A stretch of DNA of 7,675 bases from Thiothrix sp. (GTDB taxonomy: Bacteria; Pseudomonadota; Gammaproteobacteria; Thiotrichales; Thiotrichaceae): assembly GCA_011375245.1 (NCBI GenBank), contig DRMA01000204.1:1-7675 (forward strand), given 5' to 3'. Position numbers and translations under genes: made by a program. The notes below the pieces were generated by a model, which was not told the DNA's origin, did not search any database, and worked only from the letters and a program-made list of their open reading frames with translations. This document shows, in pieces, positions 1 through 6,201 of this stretch (its first letter is position 1; the number at the start of each line of letters is the position of its first letter).

Positions 1-2
1 AT

Positions 3-1847
3 CGTTCGGGTGCAGTTGCACAGGGTCTGTCTGCTATCAATACTTATATTGGTAATGAGCAAGATCCAGCAGATTACGCACGTATGGTATCAAACGATCT
101 TATGGGTATTACCCGTGATGATTTGGCTTACGATACGGGTCGTCATGTTGATGATTCAGTACATCTTTTTGAAGAATGGGGGCTACCTATTTGGAAAACA
201 CTTGCAGATGGTACGCGTGTCGATGGTGCTCGTTGGCCAAACGAAGGTGGCAAACTTCTTGTTGAAGGTGGTACACCTGTGCGTTCTGGTAAATGGCAGA
301 TCATGATCAATGGTGAGTCTTACAAGTGGATTGTTGCAGAAGCGGCAAAGAAAGCAATCGGCATGGACAATATCCAAGAGCGTGTTTTCATTGTTAAGCT
401 TGTTAATGACAAGAACAAAGAAAACACAGTATCAGGCGCTGTTGGCTTCTCAGTACGTGAAGACCAAGTTTATGTTTATACTGCAAAAGCAATTCTTTTA
501 GTTGCAGGTGGTTGTGTCAACATCTTCCGTCCTCGTTCAGTGGGTGAAGGTCAAGGTCGTGCTTGGTATCCAGTATGGAATGCGGGTTCTACTTACACAA
601 TGGCAGCAGAAGCAGGTGCTGAGCTTACATTGATGGAAAACCGTTTCGTTCCAGCTCGCTTTAAAGACGGTTATGGTCCTGTTGGTGCGTGGTTCTTGCT
701 TTTCAAAGCAACAGCAACCAATGCATTTGGCGAAGTTTATATGGATCGTAACAAAGAAATGCTTAACGACTACCCTCCTTATGGTCAGGCAGCCGTTCCA
801 GCATCTTGCTTACGTAACCACCTAATGCTGAAGGAAATGAAAGAAGGTCGTGGTCCCATGTATATGGATACAGTGACGGCACTTGCTAACCTTCGTAAAA
901 CATTGACTCCAAAAGAAGTTAAACACCTTGAAGCTGAAGCGTGGGAAGATTTCCTTGACATGTGTGTGGGTCAGTGTGGTATTTGGGTAGGTGAAAACAT
1001 TGAGCCTGAGAAGAAAAACTCTGAGCTTATGCCAACTGAGCCATACCTATTAGGTTCTCACTCAGGTTGCTGTGGTATTTGGGTTTCTGGTCCTACAGAT
1101 GTTGGCGCACCAACATCGGAAGAGCATGCTGAGGCAGATAAAGTACCAAGTCACTTACCATCAGGTTGGAACTGGGGTTATCGTGGCATGACAACTGTTA
1201 ATGGTCTGTTTACTGCAGGTGATGGCGTGGGTGCTTCGGGTCACAAATTCTCATCAGGTTCACATGCAGAAGGACGTTTAGCAGCTAAAGCAATGGTTCA
1301 GTACTGTATTGATAACAAAGATTTCACGCCAGAGCTTGATACGTCTGTTGACGATCTTGTTTCAGAGCTTTATCAGCCAGTTCGTACTTACCTTGAGCAT
1401 AAGGACTACTCAACAGCGATTGATGTTAACCCTAACTACATCACACCTCGTATGTTGCAGTTCCGTTTACAGAAGATCATGGATGAGTACGTTGCAGGTG
1501 TTGCAACTTACTACCAGACAAATGCACAGATGATGGCGGTTGCTGAAGAAAAACTAGAAATGCTGAAGGAAGACGCGAAAAAAATGCGTGCGAAAGACCT
1601 TCACGAACTTCTACGAGCTTGGGAAAACTATCACCGTATTCTCACAGCAGAAGCGCACATGAAGCATATTCAGTTCCGTGAAGAATCACGTTATCCTGGT
1701 TTTTACTATAGAACGGACTACAACTTGGTTGATGAAGAAAACTGGCATTGTTTTGTAAACTCTGTTTATGACAAAAACACAAAAGAATGGACTGTGTTTA
1801 AGCGCGCTCATAAAGACTTAGTTGATAAGTCTAAGCTATTTAAGTAA
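3..1847 (+). CDS. aprA: Adenylylsulfate (APS) reductase, alpha subunit AprA, 5' partial
   Basis: Flavoprotein subunit of dissimilatory APS reductase, a cytoplasmic FAD enzyme that with the iron-sulfur subunit AprB interconverts APS and sulfite plus AMP; in sulfur oxidisers it runs from sulfite to APS. The open frame begins at the window edge, so 614 residues are visible and the start, with the GGG-type dinucleotide-binding motif, lies upstream; family length of roughly 620-660 suggests only a few dozen residues are missing. Visible landmarks, counting from the first complete codon: RSGAVAQGLSAINTY at 1-15, HVDDSVHLFEEWGLP near 48-62, the substrate-pocket stretch ENRFVPARFKDGYGPVG at about 212-228, SGCCGIW at 354-360, and the FAD-proximal GASGHKFSSGSHAEGR at 410-425. 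The first ATG at 84 is internal. The usual partners aprB and aprM or qmo are not downstream, so if linked they lie upstream. The terminator just after the stop makes aprA the last gene of its operon. Identification is very secure. Confidence 0.96.
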   Translation, partial: RSGAVAQGLSAINTYIGNEQDPADYARMVSNDLMGITRDDLAYDTGRHVDDSVHLFEEWGLPIWKTLADGTRVDGARWPNEGGKLLVEGGTPVRSGKWQIMINGESYKWIVAEAAKKAIGMDNIQERVFIVKLVNDKNKENTVSGAVGFSVREDQVYVYTAKAILLVAGGCVNIFRPRSVGEGQGRAWYPVWNAGSTYTMAAEAGAELTLMENRFVPARFKDGYGPVGAWFLLFKATATNAFGEVYMDRNKEMLNDYPPYGQAAVPASCLRNHLMLKEMKEGRGPMYMDTVTALANLRKTLTPKEVKHLEAEAWEDFLDMCVGQCGIWVGENIEPEKKNSELMPTEPYLLGSHSGCCGIWVSGPTDVGAPTSEEHAEADKVPSHLPSGWNWGYRGMTTVNGLFTAGDGVGASGHKFSSGSHAEGRLAAKAMVQYCIDNKDFTPELDTSVDDLVSELYQPVRTYLEHKDYSTAIDVNPNYITPRMLQFRLQKIMDEYVAGVATYYQTNAQMMAVAEEKLEMLKEDAKKMRAKDLHELLRAWENYHRILTAEAHMKHIQFREESRYPGFYYRTDYNLVDEENWHCFVNSVYDKNTKEWTVFKRAHKDLVDKSKLFK

Positions 1848-1918
1848 AAAATAGCTTGAGTTTAAGGACTTAGTTGGATCAGTAACAACTAGAAAAACTA
1901 GGTTCTTTGTGCGAATAG

Positions 1919-1952
1919 AAAATCCGAGTATCGCAAGATACGCGGATTTTTT
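1919..1952 (+). terminator. Rho-independent terminator of the apr operon
   Basis: The arms AAAATCCG (1919-1926) and CGGATTTT (1943-1950) pair perfectly. They are followed inward by one A/G mismatch (1927/1942), then GTATC (1928-1932) pairing with GATAC (1937-1941) around a GCAA tetraloop. The right arm runs into a T-rich tract at 1947-1952 and beyond. The hairpin lies about 70 bases after the aprA stop, between two genes on the same strand, so it should separate the apr transcript from the next unit. Confidence 0.88.
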
Positions 1953-1963
1953 ATTTGCTAGGT

Positions 1964-1969
1964 TATAAT
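1964..1969 (+). promoter_or_regulatory. Candidate -10 box (TATAAT) before the YkgJ-family gene
   Basis: A perfect TATAAT lies between the apr terminator and the next gene, about 80 bases before the preferred start at 2051. No convincing -35 box is seen 16-18 bases upstream, where the terminator hairpin lies. Position after a terminator makes a promoter necessary somewhere here, but this exact box is only a candidate. Confidence 0.3.
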
Positions 1970-2050
1970 TTCCCTTAAGATAACTAATTGATATTGTGGT
2001 TGAGTAGCTACTGTGTATTATGCCGCCTCTACCCAAAAAATAGAGAAAAT

Positions 2051-3016
2051 ATGATGAGTACGGAAAAGATGGATATCCCCGAAGAGATGCAAAGTACTTT
2101 GGTGCCTGAAATTATGGAGCCAGAGACGGAATTTAAATTTCGTTGTCATAAGGACATCTCTTGTTTTAATGCTTGTTGCAAACGTACTGATTTGACCCTC
2201 ACTCCTTATGACATTTTGCGTTTACGACAACATTTAGAGTTGTCATCAGAAGCGTTTTTAAAAAATCATACCGTTCCTTTTGAAATGGATGCACATGGTA
2301 CACCTGGTATAAAAATGCGTACTGATAATGAGGGTGCTTGTTTGTTTGTACGTGAAGAAGGGTGTAGTGTCTATGAGGATAGACCCTCTTCTTGTCGTCT
2401 TTATGGCTTAGGTTCCTTAGCTAAACATGATCAAGGTACGTCAGGCGAGCATTTTATACATTTTAAAAATAAAGAAGCGCATTGCAAAGGTTGGGATGAA
2501 GATAATACACAAACAGTAAAAGAATTTACCGCAGCACAAGGCGTTGATGTCTATGAAGAATACAATAAAGACTGGATGCGTTTAATGCTGAAGAAAAAAT
2601 CAGCAGGACCTTCGATTGGCAAGCCTTCTGAATTGAGTTTGCAGCTCTTCTTTATGGCTTCTTATGATCTTGATCGTTTTAAACGTTTTATTCAAAGTCC
2701 ATCATTTAGTAAAATTTTTACCTTAGACAAAGCTGAATTCGATAAAATTTGTAGTGATGATCTTGAGCTACTCAAGTTTGGCGGGCGTTTTATGCTGCAT
2801 GTTTTATTTGGTGAGCAGTCTGTTCCTGTGGTCGAAAATGCTGCTGAGAAGCGTTATGAAGAGCGTAAAGACATTATTGATATGCGTTATAAGGCAGAAG
2901 TTGAAGCGCATAATATTAAGGCAGAAGAATTAAAAAAAGAAGCGTTGCGTGTTGATGATGACCGTCAAGATGATGGGCATGATGCGGATAGTTGTCATGA
3001 TAAATCGTGCAAATAA
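2051..3016 (+). CDS. YkgJ family cysteine-cluster protein (putative Zn/Fe-chelating)
   Basis: A 321-residue soluble protein with the YkgJ/UPF0153-type cluster. Starting at the ATG at 2051, the N-terminal part carries CHKDISCFNACC (residues 32-43), then C97, C105 and C115 within CSVYEDRPSSCRLYGL, and a final C145 in HCKGW; these eight cysteines are the likely metal or Fe-S ligands. The family is described as putatively zinc- or iron-chelating, and no specific reaction is known to me. The C-terminal third is a charged, probably helical region ending in a Cys/His-rich tail (CHDKSCK). The frame is open from a TTG at 1988, but those 21 extra residues do not resemble the family. ATG 2051, or the adjacent ATG 2054, follows a weak GAGA ribosome site, so 2051 is preferred. 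It follows the apr terminator and is probably co-transcribed with the phosphoesterase gene 12 bases downstream. Family is confident, function is not. Confidence 0.85.
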   Translation: MMSTEKMDIPEEMQSTLVPEIMEPETEFKFRCHKDISCFNACCKRTDLTLTPYDILRLRQHLELSSEAFLKNHTVPFEMDAHGTPGIKMRTDNEGACLFVREEGCSVYEDRPSSCRLYGLGSLAKHDQGTSGEHFIHFKNKEAHCKGWDEDNTQTVKEFTAAQGVDVYEEYNKDWMRLMLKKKSAGPSIGKPSELSLQLFFMASYDLDRFKRFIQSPSFSKIFTLDKAEFDKICSDDLELLKFGGRFMLHVLFGEQSVPVVENAAEKRYEERKDIIDMRYKAEVEAHNIKAEELKKEALRVDDDRQDDGHDADSCHDKSCK

Positions 3017-3028
3017 CAATCAATTACT

Positions 3029-3529
3029 ATGACAATTTCAAGTCCAACTTCTATTGCTATTATTTCTGATACTCATGCGGTCTTAGATGAGCGTATTGCT
3101 GCCCTTATTCGTCAGTGTGATTATGCCATTCATGCAGGTGATGTGTGTGGTGAGTCAGTATTGGAGGCTATGCAGCCGAAGCAAGGCAAGGTATATGCAG
3201 TTGCTGGTAATAATGATGGCTATCTACATGGTAACAGCTTACCACAGCAAACAAGGATTGAGTTAGAATCAGGTTCTATCGTTGTTGAACATGGTCATTT
3301 ACATGGTATGAGTAAGCCCTGCCATGATTCTTTGCGAAAAGCACATTCCGATGCAAGAGTGATTGTTTATGGACATACTCATACAATGCTGCAAGACAAA
3401 AGCCAGCAGCCTTGGGTGGTTAACCCAGGCGCTGCAGGTAGCACACGTACACGTGGAGGTCCCTCATGCTTAGTTTTAAAATGCGATGAGGTGGATTGGC
3501 ATATTACAGAGCATCGTTTTAGTGAGTGA
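3029..3529 (+). CDS. YfcE/MJ0936-type metallophosphoesterase
   Basis: A 166-residue calcineurin-like phosphodiesterase, a single-domain cytoplasmic enzyme of full family length. All metal-site motifs are present in order: SDTH (D14, H16), GD (D38), GNND (N61, N62, D63), the HGHLHG stretch (H88-H92) and GHTH (H116, H118), followed by VVNPGAAGS, typical of the family. Such proteins use two metal ions, often Mn or Ni, to hydrolyse phosphodiester model substrates; the physiological substrate is generally unknown. It starts 12 bases after the stop of the cysteine-cluster gene and has no recognisable Shine-Dalgarno, so translation may depend on coupling to the upstream gene. The stop codon ends only 2 bases before a palindromic repeat that separates it from a convergent gene. 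Confidence 0.9.
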   Translation: MTISSPTSIAIISDTHAVLDERIAALIRQCDYAIHAGDVCGESVLEAMQPKQGKVYAVAGNNDGYLHGNSLPQQTRIELESGSIVVEHGHLHGMSKPCHDSLRKAHSDARVIVYGHTHTMLQDKSQQPWVVNPGAAGSTRTRGGPSCLVLKCDEVDWHITEHRFSE

Positions 3530-3531
3530 GT

Positions 3532-3660
3532 TATAGATAGTCAGATAATTGTGTTCACAGATTAGAAGCAAGCCATGTGGATTATTTTTTATCAGATAAA
3601 AATAATCCACATGACTGGGCTGGATTTGTAAAAATGAAAGTAATTATCTGAAGATCTATA
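3532..3660. repeat. MITE-like palindromic repeat, copy A (129 bp)
   Basis: The two ends are inverted repeats in exact register: TATAGAT (3532-3538) with ATCTATA (3654-3660), TCAGATAATT (3541-3550) with AATTATCTGA (3642-3651), and TTCA (3554-3557) with TGAA (3635-3638). Nested inside is a perfect 16-bp hairpin, arms 3574-3589 and 3598-3613, around an 8-base loop. There is no coding potential. The left end closely resembles the left end of the repeat at 4995, so these are two members of one family. The TA at each tip would fit a TA target duplication as in Tc1/mariner/IS630-type MITEs; that part is inference. Confidence 0.75.
3574..3613. terminator. Possible bidirectional terminator hairpin within repeat copy A
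   Basis: A perfect 16-bp stem starting CATGTGGATTA on either strand encloses a loop of 8 bases and sits between the stops of two convergent genes (ends at 3529 and 3664). The T-run belongs to the stem rather than trailing it, so this is not a textbook intrinsic terminator, though the stability and location make transcript-end formation on both strands plausible. Confidence 0.4.
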
Positions 3661-3663
3661 GAA

Positions 3664-4503
3664 CTAACTATCAACAATGCGGCTTTTATTAACATAAGCA
3701 TTGCGTTTATAACGTTGTTTCATGCCTTTTTGTGTTCGTTGAGCGGCTGCTTTGTCTTTATAAGTACCGATTCTTACGTGGTATAGGGGTTTTCCTGCTT
3801 TGGTCGTTGATGTTATAAAGACCTTATAACCTTCTTTTTTAAATAGCTTTTTCGTGCGTTTTGCCTTTCTCTTGCTACTTGTTGAGAGTAAGTTCACGGC
3901 ATAGACTTTATTTGCCGCTGCTATTTTTTGTTGCTGGCGTTGTTGTTTGGCACGTTGCTTAGCACGTTTTTTTGCTAAGATTTTTTTCTCTTCTTTGGTA
4001 TATAAACGTGTATCTTCATAGCGAGCTAAATTATCCTTTACTAGCTTTAACCCTTTGGTTTTTATGGCGCTATTGTTAGTGCAGTCAAGTTTTGCTAGTT
4101 TTTGCTTGTTTTTATACACATCAAGCCACGTAATACGCATTTTACGATGACGTTTATCATGTTTATTCGTGAGTAACGCAGAGTTTATAACATAGTCGTA
4201 ATGTCTATTATTAATGCGTAACGTTTCATAAGAGGAAGAAGGGTATTTTTCATGAGTGTAATAAGGTGCTGAGGTGAGCGTGATGCTGCGTTTTCGTTTC
4301 CCCGTGAATTTGTACTGTACTATGTTTTTATTAACCCGACAGACTGAGAAATTGTCGCCTCCTTTAATATTACAAGAGACGATTTCTTTGCCTTTTTTAC
4401 AATGTGGTTTTGCGACTAAATCCAAGGGTATGAAAAACAAACTGCTTAAGATAATAAGCTTAAAAGCGAGTGTACTTTTCATCATTGAACTAGTTTTCTG
4501 CAT
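3664..4503 (-). CDS. Secreted SPOR-domain protein
   Basis: A basic protein of up to 279 residues. The N-terminus has a signal peptide: charged start, hydrophobic core LAFKLIILSSLFFIPL, and a likely cleavage after LVA at residue 31. The mature protein begins with a small domain carrying C35, C44 and C55 with a repeated aromatic/beta pattern (VQYKFTGKRKRSITL) resembling small periplasmic domains of unknown function. Residues 170-200 are Lys/Arg/Gln-rich and probably helical. Residues 201-272 form a SPOR domain (YAVNLL, YKVFI, LYHVRIGTYKDKAAAQ), a fold known to bind glycan strands stripped of stem peptides at division sites. It is therefore probably a periplasmic cell-wall-associated protein; its exact role is unknown. 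ATG 4503 overlaps the upstream gene by 14 bases; ATGs at 4485 or 4482, right after that gene's stop, give a more typical signal peptide and may be the true start. Confidence 0.85.
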   Translation of the reverse strand: MQKTSSMMKSTLAFKLIILSSLFFIPLDLVAKPHCKKGKEIVSCNIKGGDNFSVCRVNKNIVQYKFTGKRKRSITLTSAPYYTHEKYPSSSYETLRINNRHYDYVINSALLTNKHDKRHRKMRITWLDVYKNKQKLAKLDCTNNSAIKTKGLKLVKDNLARYEDTRLYTKEEKKILAKKRAKQRAKQQRQQQKIAAANKVYAVNLLSTSSKRKAKRTKKLFKKEGYKVFITSTTKAGKPLYHVRIGTYKDKAAAQRTQKGMKQRYKRNAYVNKSRIVDS

Positions 4504-4825
4504 CTTCTAACCCTTTGGTATGTGTTTCATTAATACGACTGAGTAATGGTTTAAACGGAATAATTTCCTGTGGAATTTGGTGCATATTAGTCATAAAACC
4601 AAAACTTGTTGGGGAGTGTTCATAGCTACCTTCTTCAAGACTCTTGAGGAGTGCTTTTAGTTCAGGTTCAAGTGCCTCTGATATGCCTAACGTATCGGTC
4701 ATATAGTCACCATCAAACTCAGCAGAAGCACGAACTTCACTAATTTCATAGAGTGCATCAGCAACAATTGCTTTATATTCTGCATAAGAACGGGCGCGGG
4801 GCATCCCTCTTCCTATTCTGGACAT
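4490..4825 (-). CDS. Conserved hypothetical protein, 111 aa
   Basis: A small acidic soluble protein with no signal peptide or membrane segment. It contains ARSYAEYKAIVADALYEISE near residues 11-30 and a C-terminal PFKPLLSRINETHTKGLE, a pattern I recall from short gammaproteobacterial hypotheticals that are sometimes labelled as GspF-like without resembling the GspF membrane protein. No function can be given. The start at 4825 is supported by AAGGAG on the minus strand (4839-4834), 8 bases upstream; an internal ATG at 4804 also follows a purine-rich stretch and is the alternative. Its end overlaps the SPOR gene, so the two should be co-transcribed and possibly translationally coupled. Confidence 0.8.
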   Translation of the reverse strand: MSRIGRGMPRARSYAEYKAIVADALYEISEVRASAEFDGDYMTDTLGISEALEPELKALLKSLEEGSYEHSPTSFGFMTNMHQIPQEIIPFKPLLSRINETHTKGLEDAEN

Positions 4826-4891
4826 TGATCATTCTCCTTATGTTTTACGGGGGCGTGTTGGTATCAGCCAATGATTTCTACGCTTAATTAT

Positions 4892-4901
4892 TGTTTAAAC
4901 A
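4892..4901. promoter_or_regulatory. Palindrome TGTTTAAACA, possible operator
   Basis: A perfect 10-bp palindrome about 67 bases upstream of the minus-strand start at 4825, inside a divergent intergenic region. Its size and position would suit a dimeric regulator, but short AT-rich palindromes also arise by chance. Confidence 0.2.
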
Positions 4902-4994
4902 GCCCTGATTATCGCATAAAAACATGATTTGTGGATAAGACTCACGTATTATGGCGCGATATTAATTTCATGATTTATAACATGGTGTATGACG

Positions 4995-5076
4995 GATATA
5001 TAGACATTCAGATAATTACGTTCACACTGACGAATCCAGTCAGTGGATTATTTTAAAATCTAACTCTCTATATATC
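4995..5076. repeat. MITE-like palindromic repeat, copy B (82 bp)
   Basis: The tips GATATATAGA (4995-5004) and TCTATATATC (5067-5076) are perfect inverted repeats. TCAGAT (5008-5013) pairs in the same register with ATCTAA (5058-5063), with one mismatch. The centre is a perfect hairpin, CACTGAC (5025-5031) with GTCAGTG (5039-5045), almost concentric with the tips. Its left 26 bases (4999-5024) match the left end of the repeat at 3532 at 22 of 26 positions, and that repeat's inverted right end at 23 of 26. It is shorter than copy A and its right end is more diverged. Confidence 0.7.
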
Positions 5077-5132
5077 AGGTTTATCATTTGGGAATGGAGT
5101 GGCTAAATAGTACCATTTTTCCTGCTAAAATA

Positions 5133-5137
5133 AAGGA
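5133..5137 (+). promoter_or_regulatory. Ribosome binding site AAGGA of the FKBP gene
   Basis: AAGGA lies 9 bases before the ATG at 5147 and fixes that start. Confidence 0.65.
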
Positions 5138-5146
5138 CGTTAGTCT

Positions 5147-5662
5147 ATGACTGATGAAATTGTTACAAAAGACAAACATGTACAATTTACCTATCAAATT
5201 ACTGATGAAACAGGTGATGTTGTTGAACGTATTGATCTGCCGATGACCTGTATTTTTGGTCGGCATAATCGCCTCTATGAGTCGGTTGAGTTAGCCATGC
5301 TGGGTGCAGGTGTTGGCGATGAAATTTCTGCTAAATTAAAACCTGCCGAGTGTGCATGGGGAGAATCTGATCCAGCGCTTATTTTTACCGACTCTCTTTA
5401 TAATGTTCCTTCTGAGTATCGCTATGTGGGTGCGGAAGTGCAATTTCAGAATGATAAGAATGAAATCAAAACCTTCATCGTGTCAAAAATAGAAGGAAAC
5501 ACGATTACGATTGATGGCAATCATCCCTTTGCAGGAAAGACAATGACTTTTCATGTCAAAATTCTCGCCGTGCGTAAAGCAACAGGTGAAGAATTAGTTG
5601 AAGGAGTTGCATCGGGTGCAGAGGGGATGGGACTAGCAGGGCAGGGAGGCACTTTACATTAG
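5147..5662 (+). CDS. SlyD-like FKBP-type peptidyl-prolyl cis-trans isomerase
   Basis: A 171-residue cytoplasmic folding helper predicted to catalyse cis/trans isomerisation of X-Pro bonds. The FKBP half-domain HVQFTYQITDETGDVVER (residues 11-28) is followed by IFGRHNRLYESVELAMLGAGVGDE (about 36-59), matching the family pattern of a GH-like turn, 'L-x-G' and 'GD'. Then comes an inserted flap domain (roughly 65-120) and the SlyD/FkpB signature DGNHPFAGKTMTFHVKI. The C-terminus is a short Gly-rich tail ending GGTLH; the long His/Cys metal-binding tail of E. coli SlyD is absent, so a nickel-handling role is not supported. Start is set by AAGGA at 5133. The next gene follows after 2 bases. Family assignment is confident; assigning slyD itself would be too specific. 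Confidence 0.88.
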   Translation: MTDEIVTKDKHVQFTYQITDETGDVVERIDLPMTCIFGRHNRLYESVELAMLGAGVGDEISAKLKPAECAWGESDPALIFTDSLYNVPSEYRYVGAEVQFQNDKNEIKTFIVSKIEGNTITIDGNHPFAGKTMTFHVKILAVRKATGEELVEGVASGAEGMGLAGQGGTLH

Positions 5663-5664
5663 TT

Positions 5665-6099
5665 ATGCAAGAAACCTCAATGGATAGCGGTATTCCTGAT
5701 TTTACCGAACACGAAACATGGTTGATTGTTTCTACACTTGATGAGCGTTATGGCAAAGATAAGGTTGAGGCGCAACAAGTGGATGTGGAATTACGTTTAT
5801 CGCCAAGCGATAAGCATTTAACTCTTTGTCCTGCTATGTATTGGGAAGAGGGAAAATCTCGATTTTTGCTGGCAAAAGTTGAAGATAATCCACGCACAGG
5901 TGAGCGTCTGTATCATAGTCAGTTTTTTTATTCAGTGCGCCATCACTATGGCGAAGAATCTAATCAATATAAAGATTTAGGTGACTGTATTGTTAACCTA
6001 TTAAAGCTACAAGAAAAATACGAAGAGCATTTAAAAGAAAACCCAGAGACAACAGATATGCGCGGTGTTGCAGGTCATGTTTCGATAAAGGGCGAATAA
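5665..6099 (+). CDS. Conserved hypothetical protein, 144 aa, in operon with the FKBP gene
   Basis: A soluble acidic protein without signal peptide or membrane helix; I do not recognise a named family. Visible features are FTEHETWLIVSTLDERYG (residues 13-30), a probable beta stretch VDVELRLSPSDKHLTLCPAMYW, an aromatic LYHSQFFYSVRHHYG, and a final helix DLGDCIVNLLKLQEKYEEHL. The even flow of alternating strands and a helix suggests a compact alpha/beta domain. The ATG at 5665 is 2 bases after the preceding stop, implying co-transcription and coupled translation; a GGGAGG upstream at 5644-5649 is too far to be a standard ribosome site. ATG 5680 is an alternative start. A working link with the isomerase is inferred only from adjacency. 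Confidence 0.75.
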   Translation: MQETSMDSGIPDFTEHETWLIVSTLDERYGKDKVEAQQVDVELRLSPSDKHLTLCPAMYWEEGKSRFLLAKVEDNPRTGERLYHSQFFYSVRHHYGEESNQYKDLGDCIVNLLKLQEKYEEHLKENPETTDMRGVAGHVSIKGE

Positions 6100-6124
6100 T
6101 AACAACGCCTTTGCCAACGAATGG

Positions 6125-6152
6125 TTAAAAGGTAAGTTAGAAATCTAATAAT
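6125..6152 (+). promoter_or_regulatory. Candidate sigma-70-like promoter for the phosphofructokinase gene
   Basis: TTAAAA (6125-6130, 4 of 6 to the -35 consensus) and AATAAT (6147-6152, 5 of 6 to the -10 consensus) are separated by 16 bases, about 50 bases before the ATG at 6202. The region is very AT-rich, so chance matches are easy. Confidence 0.3.
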
Positions 6153-6189
6153 AACAATATATTAACTGTATTACTTTTATAATTAACTT

Positions 6190-6196
6190 AGGAGGT
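6190..6196 (+). promoter_or_regulatory. Strong Shine-Dalgarno AGGAGGT of the phosphofructokinase gene
   Basis: AGGAGGT ends 5 bases before the ATG at 6202. It is the best ribosome site in the window, suggests high expression, and fixes the start. Confidence 0.85.
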
Positions 6197-6201
6197 TTTT
6201 T

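Larger units (their letters stand above)
4826..5146. other. Divergent intergenic region (321 bp)
   Basis: Separates the minus-strand pair starting at 4825 from the plus-strand pair starting at 5147, so it should hold both promoters. I see no open frame of note, no clear paired -35/-10 boxes for either direction, one 10-bp palindrome at 4892-4901, repeat copy B at 4995-5076, and the ribosome sites of both flanking genes. Confidence 0.6.

Noticed and set aside
183..377. Minus-strand and other-frame open frames inside aprA and pfp
   Set aside because: They lie wholly within strongly coding, recognised genes and show no family resemblance or ribosome sites.
1871..1891. Hairpin TAGTTG/CAACTA after aprA
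   Set aside because: A 6-bp stem with a 9-base loop and no T-run; the much stronger hairpin at 1919 explains termination.
1988..2050. N-terminal extension of the cysteine-cluster gene from a TTG start
   Set aside because: The 21 added residues are unlike the rest of the protein and no ribosome site precedes the TTG; the ATG at 2051 fits better.
5123..5131. Extended -10 box TGCTAAAAT before the FKBP gene
   Set aside because: Transcription from it would start near 5138, downstream of the AAGGA ribosome site that the gene evidently uses.
6106..6133. Weak CCTTT/AAAGG hairpin after the 144-residue gene
   Set aside because: A broken stem without a trailing T-tract, not convincing as a terminator.
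6178..6183. TATAAT just before the phosphofructokinase gene
   Set aside because: It would place the transcript start at about the Shine-Dalgarno itself, and no -35 box lies at the right distance.
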